From assembly GCA_013400975.1 (NCBI GenBank), contig WBMZ01011923.1, positions 163,737 to 227,736 on the forward strand: a stretch of 64,000 nt of DNA, read 5' to 3'. The translations under genes and the position numbers were made by a program. This document shows positions 13,575-27,000 of the stretch, piece by piece. The notes below the pieces were generated by a model. That model had not been told where the DNA came from, searched no databases, and saw only the letters and a program-made list of their open reading frames with translations. Source of the stretch: Atrichornis clamosus. Lineage: Eukaryota; Chordata; Aves; Passeriformes; Menuridae. Every line of letters begins with the position of its first letter. Positions within the stretch are counted from its first letter, which is position 1.

Positions 13575-14110
13575 TTGATAGTCACTGATAGACCTGTCCT
13601 CAATGAATTTATCTAACTACATTTGGAGCCATTTATATTTTTGACCTCCAGAGAAATCCATGGTAGTTTAATTCCACAATTCAAGTGTGTGTTGTCTAAA
13701 AAAATCCTTTCTTTCATTTGTTTTAAACCTGCTGCTTGATCATTTTACTGGCTGCCTCCTAGTTTGTGTGGTATAAAAAGTAATGAATAATCATCCCCTA
13801 TTCAAATTCTGTACACCATTCATGGTTTTAAAGTTTTTTATCATATTCATCCTCAGTCATATCTTTTCCAATCTTCAGAGATCTAAACTATTTTGTTCTC
13901 ATCTGGAAGCTGCTTTATAACTCTCAAACAACAGAATTGCAACATTATTTTATGTAGTTCTATTATGTTCTTTTCAAGGTGGAAAAAATCATAATTGTGC
14001 ATGGTATTGTAGATGTGCTCTCCCCATTGATTTATACAGTAGCGTATTTAGGACTTCTTAATTCCTTCTTGGTCATAGTTCATTCATGAGGGCTACATCC
14101 CTGGTTTAAT
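13575..14110 (-). mobile_element. Ancient CR1/L3-type LINE fragment
   Basis: Read on the minus strand, this matches the 3' part of an old CR1/L3-like family common in turtles, crocodilians and birds. On the plus strand the landmarks are gatagacctgtcctcaatga followed by atttatctaactac near 13588-13620, then tttgttttaaacctgctgc near 13718. A further match is catggttttaaagttttttatcat, followed by tcatatcttttccaatcttc near 13855-13875. The copy is heavily diverged with no intact frame, consistent with an insertion predating modern birds. The right boundary is vague, and similarity fades around 14050-14110. Confidence 0.75.
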
Positions 14111-17100
14111 TTCACAGCAGAAGAATCCAGAGGGATATAATTGGACAGCTGTGGTCTAACACAATCCACTGGAGTCAGAAGAAGCCACGTTCCCCAGAAT
14201 TGCACATCTATAGCTCAGATCATGATTTATCATTTTCTTTGCTGCGGTCTCCATCCATCACCCTTCATTTCACATTCTAATGCTCTCATTTCTTCAGTGT
14301 CATGAATTGCTCATCTAGAAAACTTACTAATGGAAGATGTCAGAAATGTAGGTGGATTCTGCTTCTCTGTTAGTTAGAGAAATTAACTCCTGGATGTCTT
14401 GCATTTCTGAGCTATTTGTTTTCGTTTTGGATGCTGTATTTTCAAGGAATTATTGCTTAGTAATACCAAGTTGCTCTAAGATAGAAGACTGAGTGCCTAG
14501 AATTTGCTTTATTGTATGCATTGAGTGTAACCCCCATCTCTTCAGCAAAGACCACTTTCCTCCCATTTTCAGAGGTACCAAGCAGGGAGTATGAGAACAA
14601 TTATATTCCTTAGTTATTTTGTGGCTTGAGCCACATTGCATGAGCACACATTCTAATTTAAGAGTGATTTTGTCATTCCCATCGGCATTTGGAGAGTTTC
14701 ACAGCACTCAAGCTTTGCCAGCCCTCCTACCCACAAAAGGTAATGTTTGAGTTGAATGTTCAAGGAACATTCATTTTGAATAGTGTATTGAATTGGTAGG
14801 TTCAGAATGTTATTTGTTTTCATATTGGAAATTGCATCCACATCCCAAACCTTTTCTTTCATCTGTCACTTCCTTCCCCCACCCCAAACTCCACATCCTA
14901 CTAAACTGTTTGATAATCACTTGTGCCACTGTTCTAAACTTGGGGAAACGTGATCTTGGGAAATGTCTTCTCAAGAAGACGTTGTTGGGAACCTGCTGTA
15001 GAAGTGCAGCAGGAGAAATGTGCTTGGGAGTGGGTGGCTGTGTCGGGGGCAGCTCAAGGACTGCACAATTGCAGCTGTCTAAGAAAATTCCTGCTAACAG
15101 AAGAGTGAACTCTGAAAACAGAAAGTAAAGCTTTCCAGAACAATAAAAGCAAGGTGCTGTATCTTGGATAATTATTATTATGATTGATCTTGTCCTGGAA
15201 CTCTTGCAGAAAGTTGTGGCCCAGCTCTACTACTCTTGGAAGCCATAAGTTCCTTTTTCTTTTCAGCATTGCCCTTCTGCTGCCAGTGAGTCTGGAGATG
15301 GACAGTGACAAGACAAAGACCCATCCCTCTGGAGAATATAGCTAGAAACCCACCATACCAGCACAGTACTTGCATATAGAACACCAGGCCGTGGAAATCA
15401 TTTGCAACTACTTAAAAGCAGATCAAGATTTTTGCAGCCAGCCTTCTGACAAGTTCTGCTTGGAGAAAAAAGGAGGAAAACCAGATGTAGCAAGTTATGA
15501 ACTGAAAGTTCTTTGCACAGATCTGCTTGAGATGTGTGCTGTCACCCAGTACAAAGGCACGGTGCCTGATCAGGGATCACAACAGTGAGTCTGCACAACA
15601 GTTTTGTCTCCAGTGGTGTAATGTCACTTGCGGTGATGAAAGAAAACCTCTCTGGCTGCGTAAAGAGACACCTGAACTTTTTGTCACCTTGAATACTATG
15701 CTTATCCTAGCTTTTCTCTTCCCTTCTGAGCCCTTACCTCTGCTGAGGTTCTTAGAGCAGTATTTTTTCCAGGTGTTTGGGGAAGTGTTGTGTTCCAAGG
15801 ACCTGTATGTGCTTTCATATAGTGTAGCTCTGTGATGCACATGTTAGGATATCTCTGCTGCCTTCAGCTCACAAAGCCCAAACGTGAAACCCTTTTCACT
15901 TACTTTCTTCCTTTTCCCCTCCCCATGCTGACAGCAATGCACAAGTGATGCATTAGCAATGCATCTGAACTCAAGTCATGGCTGTCTGAAATTTCAGCCC
16001 TTATGAGAGACAGCAGACCGTGGAAGCCACAATTTTTTATTGTGCCCTAGGGTTGTTGTGAGTGAATCATCAAAAGAGTATGATTCAGTTGTAGCCATAA
16101 TGTTGTTTTTTCCTCTGGTGCCACGAGCGTGGAAATGCAGAATTGATATGCTCCAAGTGCTGGTCACAGGTGCTGCCTGATGCCTTTAATGCACGAACTG
16201 TAATGGTTCTTATTTCTAGTGAATCTAATCCCTAGTACATGACTCCTCTTCTCAGGCTAAGCTTAATTCAGGGACAAATAGTAATGTAAGGACTTTGCTC
16301 ATCTGTCTGGGTCTGTCTCTTGCTCAGATGCTTCGCTCCCCAGTGACCCCGTGCCTTTTTAGATCTTTCCTATCAGAGCACAACCATCTCTGACACAGAC
16401 ACCAACCAAATGTGTTCAGACAGCCCATGCCGCAGGATTTTTGCTTGTTTCAAAGTGACTGTCACCCGTGCTTCACCAGTGTGGGCCTTGAGACCATAAC
16501 TGCATAAACAAACTGTGTCAGGGATGAAGAGGTGCCAGACACAGGCACTGATTAAGACAAAGGACTAGGTAGTTCTAGAGGCTTGATTTCTTGGTGTAGC
16601 TCAGGTTATCTCTGACAGATTCTCAGTCTGTATAGCATGATTCATTCATGAGATGTTAATTCTGTGTCTGGCTCATGGACTAACAGCATAGTCGCCTGAA
16701 TTCTTACCCTGATGCCAAACTATCTCCCCTTCCTGTTCCTACTTATAAAATGTGTTGTACTTGTGAAATTATGGAATTAAACCCTTCATTTCAAACCAGA
16801 CGGTAGCTGCAAAAATCCTGAGGAAACATCTATGAGGAATTTTTTTTTCTCTGGATTTTCTTCATATGATTCCTGTTTCTTCCCTGCTTTCTTCTCCATT
16901 GTAACTTCTGAGAGCAAGACAATACCTCTGTGAACATATTTCAAACCAGTGAACAGGTTTCATCTCAGGCCTCCTCCTGTGCTTTGCAGACATCGTTCTG
17001 CATTCTTGTCTTCAGACCTAGGCTTACACAATAATTGTATGAGCCTCTGCTCTGCATCTTCTGCCATGAATCAGCTTTACTACTGTTCATTATTTCTATG

Positions 17101-18740
17101 ACTGTCAGGAAGCTAGATGGAAGTCACCTCTTTAGATCTTCTCATTCTCTCTTTCAGTATTGGACATGACAAATAAATGAAGATCTCTTCTCCAGAAAGT
17201 TTACAGAAATCCAGAGGAAGAGAGATGCTGTGCAAGGTGATGCATTGCGTGGTTGCGCTGGCTAGAGGGCTCCTTGTTTGCCTGCCTTTAGGTGGTGTAG
17301 GGGATTGGGCAGGATTTGCTCACAGTACCCATGGAAGCAAGTTTTCATGGAGAGCTGTAATGGAGTGGGAACACGTGAAATTAAACAGGAGGTAGAGCAA
17401 AGGGAGAGAAAATCTTCAGAGTGACCACCAGAAAAAAGCTGAAGATAGCAATGGCAAGGCTTCAGTATATGGGTTTGTTTGTTTATCTAGGTCTTGCTCA
17501 CCAGGTCTCCATCGCTTCCCTGAGGTCACACAACTCGAGAATAATGACAGGACTACGCAGACCTTGATGGTCCATGTAATCCATGGGAGAGGTAGAATGT
17601 TTGTCTGCCGTACACTGATTTCCAAATGTCATTAAAGAGCCTTCATTTTTCTTTTACGTTTCACGTTTCTTGCCCTTTCAGCTAGTCCTTTACAAAGAAA
17701 TAACCAAAATCACGTTTTTTACCAAAGTCTGTCTAAAATTCTCTGTGAGTGGCTTCACGTTGTGGTGCATAGTTCATTGTGCTCCCACTCCTTAATGCCC
17801 AATTTTTGTGTTTGGTCTTACATCATTCCTTTCAAAGACATCCTGAGGATGAAATCTAATGGCTGACTTCTAAAAGATTGCTCTAAGCTTGGCAGGACCT
17901 CGGTTCATGGAGTAGAACTGTACATCAGTGTAACACAATGTCTGGGCAGTACTTACAGGGCAAGCAATTAAACTGCAACAACAGTGACCCTTGAAATGCA
18001 ATGTCTCAGCATACAGTAAATTTTTTCATGGTAAAGGTTATGTTGCTTCCTCAGGAACCGTTTTGGGAGATTTTTCACATCACAGTCTGAATGTAATTGG
18101 TGCATGCTTCAGATTTATGTCTCCAACAGGTCAAATAGCCAGTATATTTCATTGCTAAGCTGAGTGGGGCTTTTATTTTCTCAAATTATATTTCTATCAA
18201 ACATTCGTTTGTCTGTTTCATGGTTCACAGAGGATTTGGACCTTTTGGTGCTTGCAGCAAGTGGATTTACCCAATGGGTTTGCTCTTCCTCCAGCTTCTC
18301 CTTTAGCATCAGTTGTTGCCAGCGGAGGAGAAGCTTGAGTGTGGCCACTAGTGTTTCGTTCGTGTAGCCATGGCTTTCTCCCCCTGCCTCCTTCCCCCCC
18401 AGACAAAAGCAGGAAAATGCATTACGAACCATCTCAGCAGATGGCTTGTAGACTCTTAATATTACCGCAGTCTGGGGTCTAGCAGCAGTTTCCATATTTA
18501 CTGTGCTTTTGAAGAGTTGTAGGCTTCCAGTGTGAGCAGTTTATATTGAACTTGAACTTCGTAGGCTGTGCCCTGCCATGGATCAATAGAGAGTACAGGA
18601 CTCTATACAGTCAAAGAGAAAATACCCTCTAGGAGAACATTAAGGATGCAATAGAAACTGTGCAAAATTCTGAAAATACTTATCATCAGTTTTTGCAGAG
18701 AAATCCTGTCTCTGCTTTTTGCTGCATTTGCATTACAATA
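14111..18740. other. Non-coding DNA, no gene recognised
   Basis: Unique sequence. Short frames such as the 72-residue one at 15370-15588 have no recognisable family, no flanking splice context and no codon-use signal that I can see. No repeat was identified. Confidence 0.55.
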
Positions 18741-18768
18741 TCATATTATTATATTTAATATAATATGA
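18741..18768. repeat. AT-rich inverted repeat
   Basis: A 28-base near-palindrome begins tcatattat and ends ataatatga, giving nine perfectly paired bases per arm around an AT-only centre. It lies inside a longer AT-rich tract (about 18735-18800). It could extrude as a cruciform or simply be biased low-complexity sequence. Confidence 0.8.
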
Positions 18769-20075
18769 CAATAGTTCTCAAATAATACATTATAATGGAA
18801 TATGGTAATTTGTATGCAAGTTTAGAAACATTAGTAGGATTTTAATTTTCTTGTGCTCTGTTTCCCTGTTTTCATTGTCATGGTGTGTCTGAATTGGACT
18901 TCTTACAGACATTCTCAGAAAATCATTTACAGTAATAATTTTGCAAGTAACCTTATTAGACATATTCTTTCCTGAAGCTGAGGCAGCTAATGATGAACCT
19001 GATTTGACTATTCATACATATGCTGAAAGCAGTACTCCTTAGCTGTAATTTAGGGAATAAGGTAAATAAATAGGGATCTAAATTATCTGCAGTCTTGCAT
19101 TAAATCTACATGTGATTCAACTTTCCTTCTTCCCCCAGGGAAATAAAGTCCGTCTGTGGTCTGTTAAGGTCAGTCTGCTTATACTAACATTTAAATTACA
19201 TTCTCTTAACTGCAATTATTTTTCATACATAATTGAACCTGGCAACATTTTTCATAATGTAGGTATATTTGGGGAGAGGGATGGGAGGTTATTACTTAAC
19301 TATTTTCTCATTTAAACCTCTATTTTCTAGTAATGTTCAGTGAGGAAACAGCAAGAGGGAGGTGAGGAGATACCACAAGAGATTATTATCTGGATCCTCT
19401 CCTATCTGTGGAAGACTTCTAGCTTAAGTGCTCATGGAGAAAACAGGAGAGGCAGGTGCAAGTCCATCCTTTCGGTTCAGAAGACTTTCCATTCCTTAAG
19501 AAAGTTCCTTTTCTGACAAGCTAAGAGAGTGTTTTGAGGCCAGTGCCCTTGGTTATGCTTCTTGCAGTCTTATGGAGGTACTGATGGTGAGAATGCTGAG
19601 TTGTCAGGGAGAGTGCTTTAATTCCACTTCTTGCTCCACTGCATGGTTAATTATTTTTGCATAGAAGAAAATGCTAAAAGAAGTCCATTTCCAAAAACTG
19701 AGTAGCCTAAGTATATAGTATTCCACAGGCAGTTTGGAGATAAAAATTTGAATCTTTAGGGCCATTAAGCCTAGTTTTCTTCTATCCTTGGTGAATGCTC
19801 TCGCCTCTGAGCTGTTACGTAAAAACTAAATGCACCGCCAGTTTTGTGAATCCAACCATTCATTTTCATAATTTTTTTTTCCTTCAACAAGCACTATAAA
19901 GGGCATGTTGTATTCTGGATAAACTAGAATCTTTCCCATTGAGGTTGAGCAAAGCAATGGTTTTTGGTTCTGTCTTCTCTGTGCTGAAGGATTTTATATT
20001 GAACTTGAGTTGAAGCAGATCTTTCAGTTAATATCTTTTTTTCATAATATGGCCATTTCAACACACTTGGGGTGA
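18769..20075. other. Non-coding DNA, no gene recognised
   Basis: AT-rich unique sequence. The stretch 19165-19270 has the even, non-repetitive AT-rich character seen in some conserved elements, but it lacks distinctive motifs. Confidence 0.5.
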
Positions 20076-20117
20076 TATTATTATTATTATTATTATCATC
20101 ATCATCATCATCATTAT
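20076..20117. repeat. Compound trinucleotide microsatellite (ATT)n(ATC)n
   Basis: An uninterrupted run of tta units passes directly into a run of tca units. The switch happens at about 20095. Such compound tracts arise by a point change followed by slippage, and this one is probably length-variable between individuals. Confidence 0.95.
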
Positions 20118-23100
20118 AAAACTTGGGACCAGCTCTGGATTATTTTGAATGGGTCTGCAAAGTTTGTTAAGAAACTTAGCATTTGCAAACATTTGCAAAA
20201 AATTTCTGAGAGATCAGGATCTCTGTTAGAAAGCCATTCTGGGACCAAAGGTTGAATTAATGAAGAACCACAGGTCAAGTCTAATCCAGCAAAGCACAAA
20301 GACACCTGCTCAATTTTAAGGAATATGCAGTGTCCTATGGACTTTTATGAGTCTCATGGTTTTATGAAGCATTTTTCAGGACTGAGGTAGAGCACTCCGT
20401 GCAGGACAAAATCAACTCTTTAATGAGCTTAACAGAAAACCCCACAGGCATACTCAGCATGTGCTTTTCAAACATGTATAATTGGGTCAAATGAAAACTA
20501 ATTCCCACTGGAGTCCGGCCATGCCCAAGGAACCCTTCCAGGATTATTCTTTGAAATCCTTCAGGCAGAAATATTTCCATGCCAATTTCTACTTCAAAAC
20601 CTTTTGATTGTGAAGCTGTTGAAGAATAGGCTAACAAGACTTATTCTTCTATGAGAATTTTTCCTGTTCTCCATACCCCTCCCCTACCATCCTTCTCCCG
20701 CTTGCTTTCCTCACTGCTTCTCAGCATACTAGAAAAGGTCAGAAGCAATTTGATCAAGTGTCCCAAGAAACGAGTGTCTTTGAAGAGAGTGCAGGCCTGT
20801 GGAATTTGAATATGAGAGGTTAATCTTTTGAGGAATTGCTGGGTTGAAAATAGAGCTTTATAATGAAAAATCACCTTTGAACCTTACATCTAGCTATTAT
20901 AGGTTAAAGGAAACTAAGTCCTTTCATTGGGGAGAGGGGAAAAAAAAAAGGCTTCCTAGCAAAGGTGTCTTCTCTCTACTTTGCTGCCTGGATAATATAT
21001 TTGGGCTGTTTTTTTCCGTCCCTTGATACATACTCTACCAACACCAAATGAATTAACAGTCCCGGAGGACTGTCAAAATGCAGAAAGTTGTAAATTAAAG
21101 ACAGACTTAGCCCAAATTGGTGTCTGAATTAGCGAATGAATTGACACATGGCTGTGCTTGTTCTCTGAAGCAAGAGCTGCTGAATCTTTTCAGCTGCTGA
21201 CCTTACCGTCCCTCACCAGAACTGCCTAGTCTTCTCTTTAGTTGATAGTGCATAACAGATGCTGTATTGCTGTTGAAGTGTACATCTTTCTTATCTGCTA
21301 GTAAGAGTTGCAAAGCTGTCTGTTTACTTATTGATACAATCTGAGACTTTAGTGCATCCCTCGCACATGTTAGCATATGCTTTCTCCTTGATATCCCAGT
21401 AGGATTTGTCTACATTGGAGACTCAGCGTCTTCACTTTTGCTATAGCTCATTTAAAAACATGCAGGAAGTCAAGCTGCAAAGCAACTAGTTAACTTTGCA
21501 AGTGGAGGGGGAAGCTTACACATCCTCGTGCTGTACATAAATCTGGAAATGAGCCATTCTGATTTGGCTTACACATTTCACTGTCAGGTGTTGGCCTTTT
21601 CAGTAGCAGCAGGATTCCTCCTCATAACCAAGATACAAGGTGAGAAACCCTCCAGCACATAGAGACAGGCTTTAACTCCAAGTGTTTGGTGCATTTCATT
21701 TTGATCTTGGCTCTGTGATTTCCACAAGTTTCACTTTACTTTGAGATCTTTCTCAAAGGTTGTTTAAAGTTGACACATGGTGTGATACTTCTCATAGAAA
21801 ATTAGGGTGCACTTGCCAGAGGATGATATTAGCCCTTTCTGGTATGGGTCGTTTAATGTGTAGCCTCTGCTAAATGGATCTTCTCTGGGATATTTTTCAT
21901 TCTTGACAGTGAAGACAGACAATCTGTTGAGAACAAAGGGGAATTATTTCTTGCTTTTTGGCAGGGAGGTCTCTCTTTGGTTTAGGACTGCTGTGCAGAA
22001 CAGCTAGATTTCATCTCTGGATGAACTTCAGTCTTCACGCTCCTGTAGGAATACCTGCAGGCAAGGAGTGTTTAACTTCCAGCCATTGACAGGGGAACAC
22101 AGCTGATGTCATATACTTTCTCTAGCTGCAGCCTCCTCATGTAATATATAGTTGTCTCTTTGTCCATGCTGGATTGTGCCAGCAGGGAACTAATCATATC
22201 CAGCAAAGGGTAGAAAAATGATGATATCTGTTTTATTTTAAACAGAGTAGTTTAGGCTCTGGCTTGCCTGTCATTTTTTTGTCTTTTTTGGTCTTTTTTT
22301 CCCCCCCAAGGAGGATATTTTAGTGCTTCTATAAGGAGAAATAAATGCTCAAGATGGCAGCTGCAGGGAGTGGATCAGTCGCCATGCTCCAAGCAACTCC
22401 GTACAGCTGAATTCTGCCACAGGGGCAGGCTCCTGGTCAGGCAGAGCCCATTGAAAGGGAGAGGGGCCTCCTGGGTTGGCACAGCCAAGGGCAGGGTCTG
22501 GCCCCAGCACACAAGTAGGCTGCTGGGGAGTGCAAGTCTTGGGATTTTCCCATCAGGCAGCAGCCCTGGTGTTTGGTGAATTCATACGTGAGGTAGACTG
22601 CAGTTTAGCCTAATGCACACTGGTGCTTTGGGAGGGCCCAGAGCTTTAGGGTTTTGCTGCATTTAAACAAATTAACTTAGTCATGGCAGCAAATGACTGT
22701 GATTTTTCATAAAGATGAACAAACTGTGGGTCTAATAGGGACCTGCTATTTCTCAGGAATTAAAATGCTGCTTCCCAAAATGAGGCCAGGGAGGATGATC
22801 AGATGTATAAAGAAGGAAAACATCGCCAGACAGTATCTGGGGCTGGATAATTCGCATGAAAATACTCCCTGTGTCAGAATCAAATAGTCTCTGTGATAAG
22901 AAAATAATTTTTCCCCAGGTCAGAGGATATTGAGTACCAACATTTTTACATCCTCTTAAAAACAGCCCTTTTGTTCCCAGCAGTGCTGGTGGTTTATTTT
23001 TTTTTCCACTGGACAAACATTGATTTTTCTTGCTGCCAAACCCTGCATTTCTAATGGAGCTTGAAATTAACACGATTTTTTGTGGTTGTTGTTGTTTACC

Positions 23101-24065
23101 TCCTTGTTTGCTCACTAACAACCTAAATGATGTTGGCAGAGCTTGAGGAACAGGTTTCTTAAAGTTTTAGCTGAATGCAACAGGGAAAGCACAACACATC
23201 TTTTTCTCCAGGCACTACACAAGTAACAACAGCCATTTTGTATTGAGGGGTGGTTTTGTGTGTCTGTGACACTGATTGAAAGGCTTGGGAAAGCTTGCAT
23301 TTGTTTAACATATCTGGGATCCAGAGGGCATTCTTTATCATACTCTGCTGGGATGATGATTTCAGTGTGCTGCACATACAACCCTGAAGTAGCAGCTGCT
23401 GCTACCTGCAACTGTGCTCCAAGAACCCATTCCTGTGGAGAACCTATGCCCATGTTTTACAGAAACCTTGTGTGAGGCCTGTAAACTAATCAGAGATATC
23501 TTGATTGAGAGAAAGTGGCAATTAAGCTGAGATGAACAGTGTTCCTAAAACTGTCTTATGTATTAGAATTCCCTGTCCCTCCCGACCTTATACACTGGGA
23601 TGCTGAATTGGGGTGATACCCTTATATAAAGCCTTAGTTGATACAATAATCCACTCTTGTCTGGCTAACTTCTGCAGTTTCAACTGGCTATAAATTACAG
23701 CATATACCTTTTACAGTAATCTGAAAATCTAAATATCTGAGTATTTTTTTGAAACTTCACAGCTGTCCTTTGGTCACAGTACCAGTTCCCCTTAATCCTC
23801 TCAAATACAGTTGGAAGAATCCTTGTAGTTAGAGATAATGGTCTTACAGTATGGCTGAATTTCCTTGCTGTAAGTTTGAGTAGGTAATAATAGCAACAGA
23901 TTTCTCCTTCCCTTTAATGTTCACATAACAGATTTTTTTAAAATTATGTTTTAAAGCATGTAACTAGAAATTACTAAAGATAAGATACTCCTGAGCTCTT
24001 GCACTTGGGACCTTCTGATAATGTGGGTTATTTGAGAGAGCTTTTTACCCCTCCACAACAAGAAA

Positions 24066-24155
24066 GGCTATGTCTGAATCCCAGCTCTGCTGTCAGCAAT
24101 TTGGATCCATATGGGATCCTAGTCTCATTTTCTTAACCATCTGCCAAGAATAAGA
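24066..24155 (+). repeat. Possible MIR-like SINE relic
   Basis: gaatcccagctctgctgtca, followed about 30 bases later by cctagtctcattttcttaac, resembles the central core and distal part of MIR elements in order and spacing. The match is short and diverged, so this is tentative. Confidence 0.3.
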
Positions 24156-26964
24156 TGTGATCTTTGGCAAGAGCTTGTGCTCCCGTGTATTGAGAGCAGG
24201 AGATACACGCCACAGAACCGTTCTGTATCAAAGCTGACTGGCAAAGTGTCCAGAGTATTAGGTCAGCAATTTTCCATCAAATTGCTATCAGTTATTGTTG
24301 ATACAGTGTGAAGGTCATGAATTAAGCAGAAAGGATTTGGGCAGTTCAGGGTCAAGATTTGAGCAGGTCTTATTCAGTGAGTAAGAGCCTCCTATCAAGG
24401 TCCTTGTTAGCTATTGCAGCTGGAAATTCTTTTGAAATTATTGTGTTAATGTACTGTTCTACTTAGGAAAATGACTGAGTGGCAATGTGACACTCTACAT
24501 TTTGTATTTGTTTTCACTCACTGACTTACAAAATCTGTTCACTTTCCATCTCCAGCAATGATTTTTCTTTCTGCCAGAGGCACAGACTTCACCTGGGATC
24601 TGGAAAAATCAATCTATGGCTTCGTTGTCACCGGTGTGGAGCAGACATAAGGCAGGACTCAAGGCACATGTCCTAGAAGTGCAGAGCATCCTCACTGGTG
24701 CTGCACTGCAGACTCCAATCTCATCCTTCTGTCTCAGCTCTGCAACACCAGGAGTTGAAAATTCATACATGTTGGTCAAGTCAGTGGTTTTAAAGCTGAG
24801 AAGGGTCAGGGAGCAGAGATGGTAGACATTATCATCAGTTCTCAGCACTGCTTTTTCTTGCTCATTCCCTTCAGTTTTCTATGTGCAAAGCCCCCAGAGG
24901 TGAGGTTTTACACCAGGATAGAATAACTATCATGTGGGAGAAAGCCACAAGGTTTGTCCTCTAAGATAGAGAGTTTGGAGGAACTCATTTGGGGGTAAGT
25001 CAGCAGTCTTCTGTCAGAGAGATAAAGGTGTTAATGAACCAGCACCTTTGTTCAATCAGGTTTACTGCAAGCCAGAATTAGAAAGTTTTTTTCCAAGGAC
25101 TTCTATATCTGTTGGCTGTGATGCTGTGGGGCTTGACTCAGCAGCATTCAGTGGCATTCCCTGCACTGTGTTTTACTCCTATTCATTTCTGCTCTTACGA
25201 TTGAAATGTCGTATTAGATTAAGAGTTCTACACACGTCAACACCATGAAAGGCTTCCCTTTCACTTTAGCAGGAGTGTGGACTGAGGTACTGTGTTGCTG
25301 AGGGCATCTGATGGAGTTTGCCTAATAAGATCTGATTTCATGAGGTTTGCATCCTATTAAGGCAAGAAGGGATCAGGCCTGCGAGCATGATAGAAAAGTG
25401 CAAACACAATAAAATGTCTCTTATGAATATTAATAGGCCTTGAAACAATACAAGGCAAAAATGGTGATGAGGTGGGGGGGTTAGCAACTGCTATCTAGTG
25501 TAGCACAATAGCCTCTCTTTTACCTTGCTTCTGCCTCCAGCCTGTCAGTCACAAACCCTGATAGATTTGGGGTTGGAGCTTGGGAATTTGATAGCTTCCC
25601 CGAACCCATTTCAGCTCTGCAGCTTGCAGCTTCTGTGTAGGTAGGAGTGCAACTAAATTATCTGATCCCTATGCACCAGTCATCAATCTTCCCTAGCAGC
25701 CCTACCCAAGCCAAGATGTGCTCTTCAGCTATCCAAAGCATTGTTTTTAAAAGTGGCTTGGCTTTTTCTTTATAATCCCCTTCATGGGTGAGATACTGTC
25801 CATGTCAATGATCTATCTACATCTCTAGCCTCAGTATAAAACATCAGCTGGTAAAGCTCCTCTGTTTCCCTGCAGTTCCCAGACTGGCTCACAGCCACGG
25901 CTCTATCTCCCTCTGCATGGATTGCTTTCTCTGCTGTAGCTCAGGAAGTTGCTGGTTGTGTTTTTGCACGATCTGTCCTGTAATGCACCAGCATTGGTGT
26001 GGTCCTGCAGTAATTTCACAGAGGAGTCAATTAATGCCTGCCTGTTTTCATCCATTGTAGTTCACACTTCTTGCCTGCCTTAGCAAAGAATTGCCCTCCT
26101 TTTTGCTTCTTCAGCTTTTGAAATTATATGCAGACATGACCCATCCCAGCATCCCACAACAGACCTGCCCTTAACCCCGTTCTATGGACTGAGGCACAGA
26201 AGCAAAGGAAATTAGGATCAATAGACAGGTTGGCCAAGTTATGATTAAATCTTCTGCTTCTCTGAGCGTGCTCCCGTGAGCGACCCTTTGGCAGTCCCCT
26301 GTCCAGCCACTACTGCCACTCTCATTTCTTCATGCAGCACCCAGGAGTTTCCAGACCTCTGGGCTACAGGAATGCAGGGCATGTACTGGCCTTCCAATTT
26401 GTTCACATTTCATTTCTTAGAATGCTCATCTCTCTACAGAAGTGTCTGACATCCCCAAGGCATTGATTATATTTCTTTACACACATTTCTTTATCAATTG
26501 AATTATTTAGTAAAGAGGTATGTTCGTATTTTATTGATATAATTTAGGTGTAATCTCACTCCTCTTCCCTTAGCACTTGTTTAAAGAAAACAGCATTTCC
26601 TCCTCCGTTGCTTTGGTTTGTTTTTCTTTCATTCATCCCTGAATCTCTAAGCATTTTATTGCTTCTTTTGTGGGAGAAAACTTAGTCATGGAGGTTAAGT
26701 GATTTGCTGACATTTATAGAAGGGAGCAGCAGTCAATGAGAAGCAGCAGCTAGGTATCATGCCTGCTACTCTGGCACCAGCCACACTGGCAGCACATGGG
26801 CCAGTAATGCTGTCCTTCCATTTATTAGTGAACTGCCTGTAGTGGGGCTTTTGTAAGTAGGCACTACCTAGAGTGATGTTTTCAACCGCTCAGTAATGGT
26901 TTCATGGCTTGAGTTAACTTTCTTGCTTTACTGTCTTCTGCCATCATCTTTGCTGTTCCTTTGA

Positions 26965-27000
26965 GTAGCTTTCTGCCTCAGTTTCCCATATATTAGCAGG
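26965..27000 (+). repeat. Possible MIR-like SINE 3' scrap
   Basis: ctgcctcagtttcccatata matches the familiar distal portion of MIR (gcctcagtttcccc-type). Only about 25 bases are convincing, so chance is not excluded. Confidence 0.25.

Noticed and set aside
15370..15588. 72-codon plus-strand ORF
   Set aside because: It has mixed composition without a known family, and no splice or promoter context.
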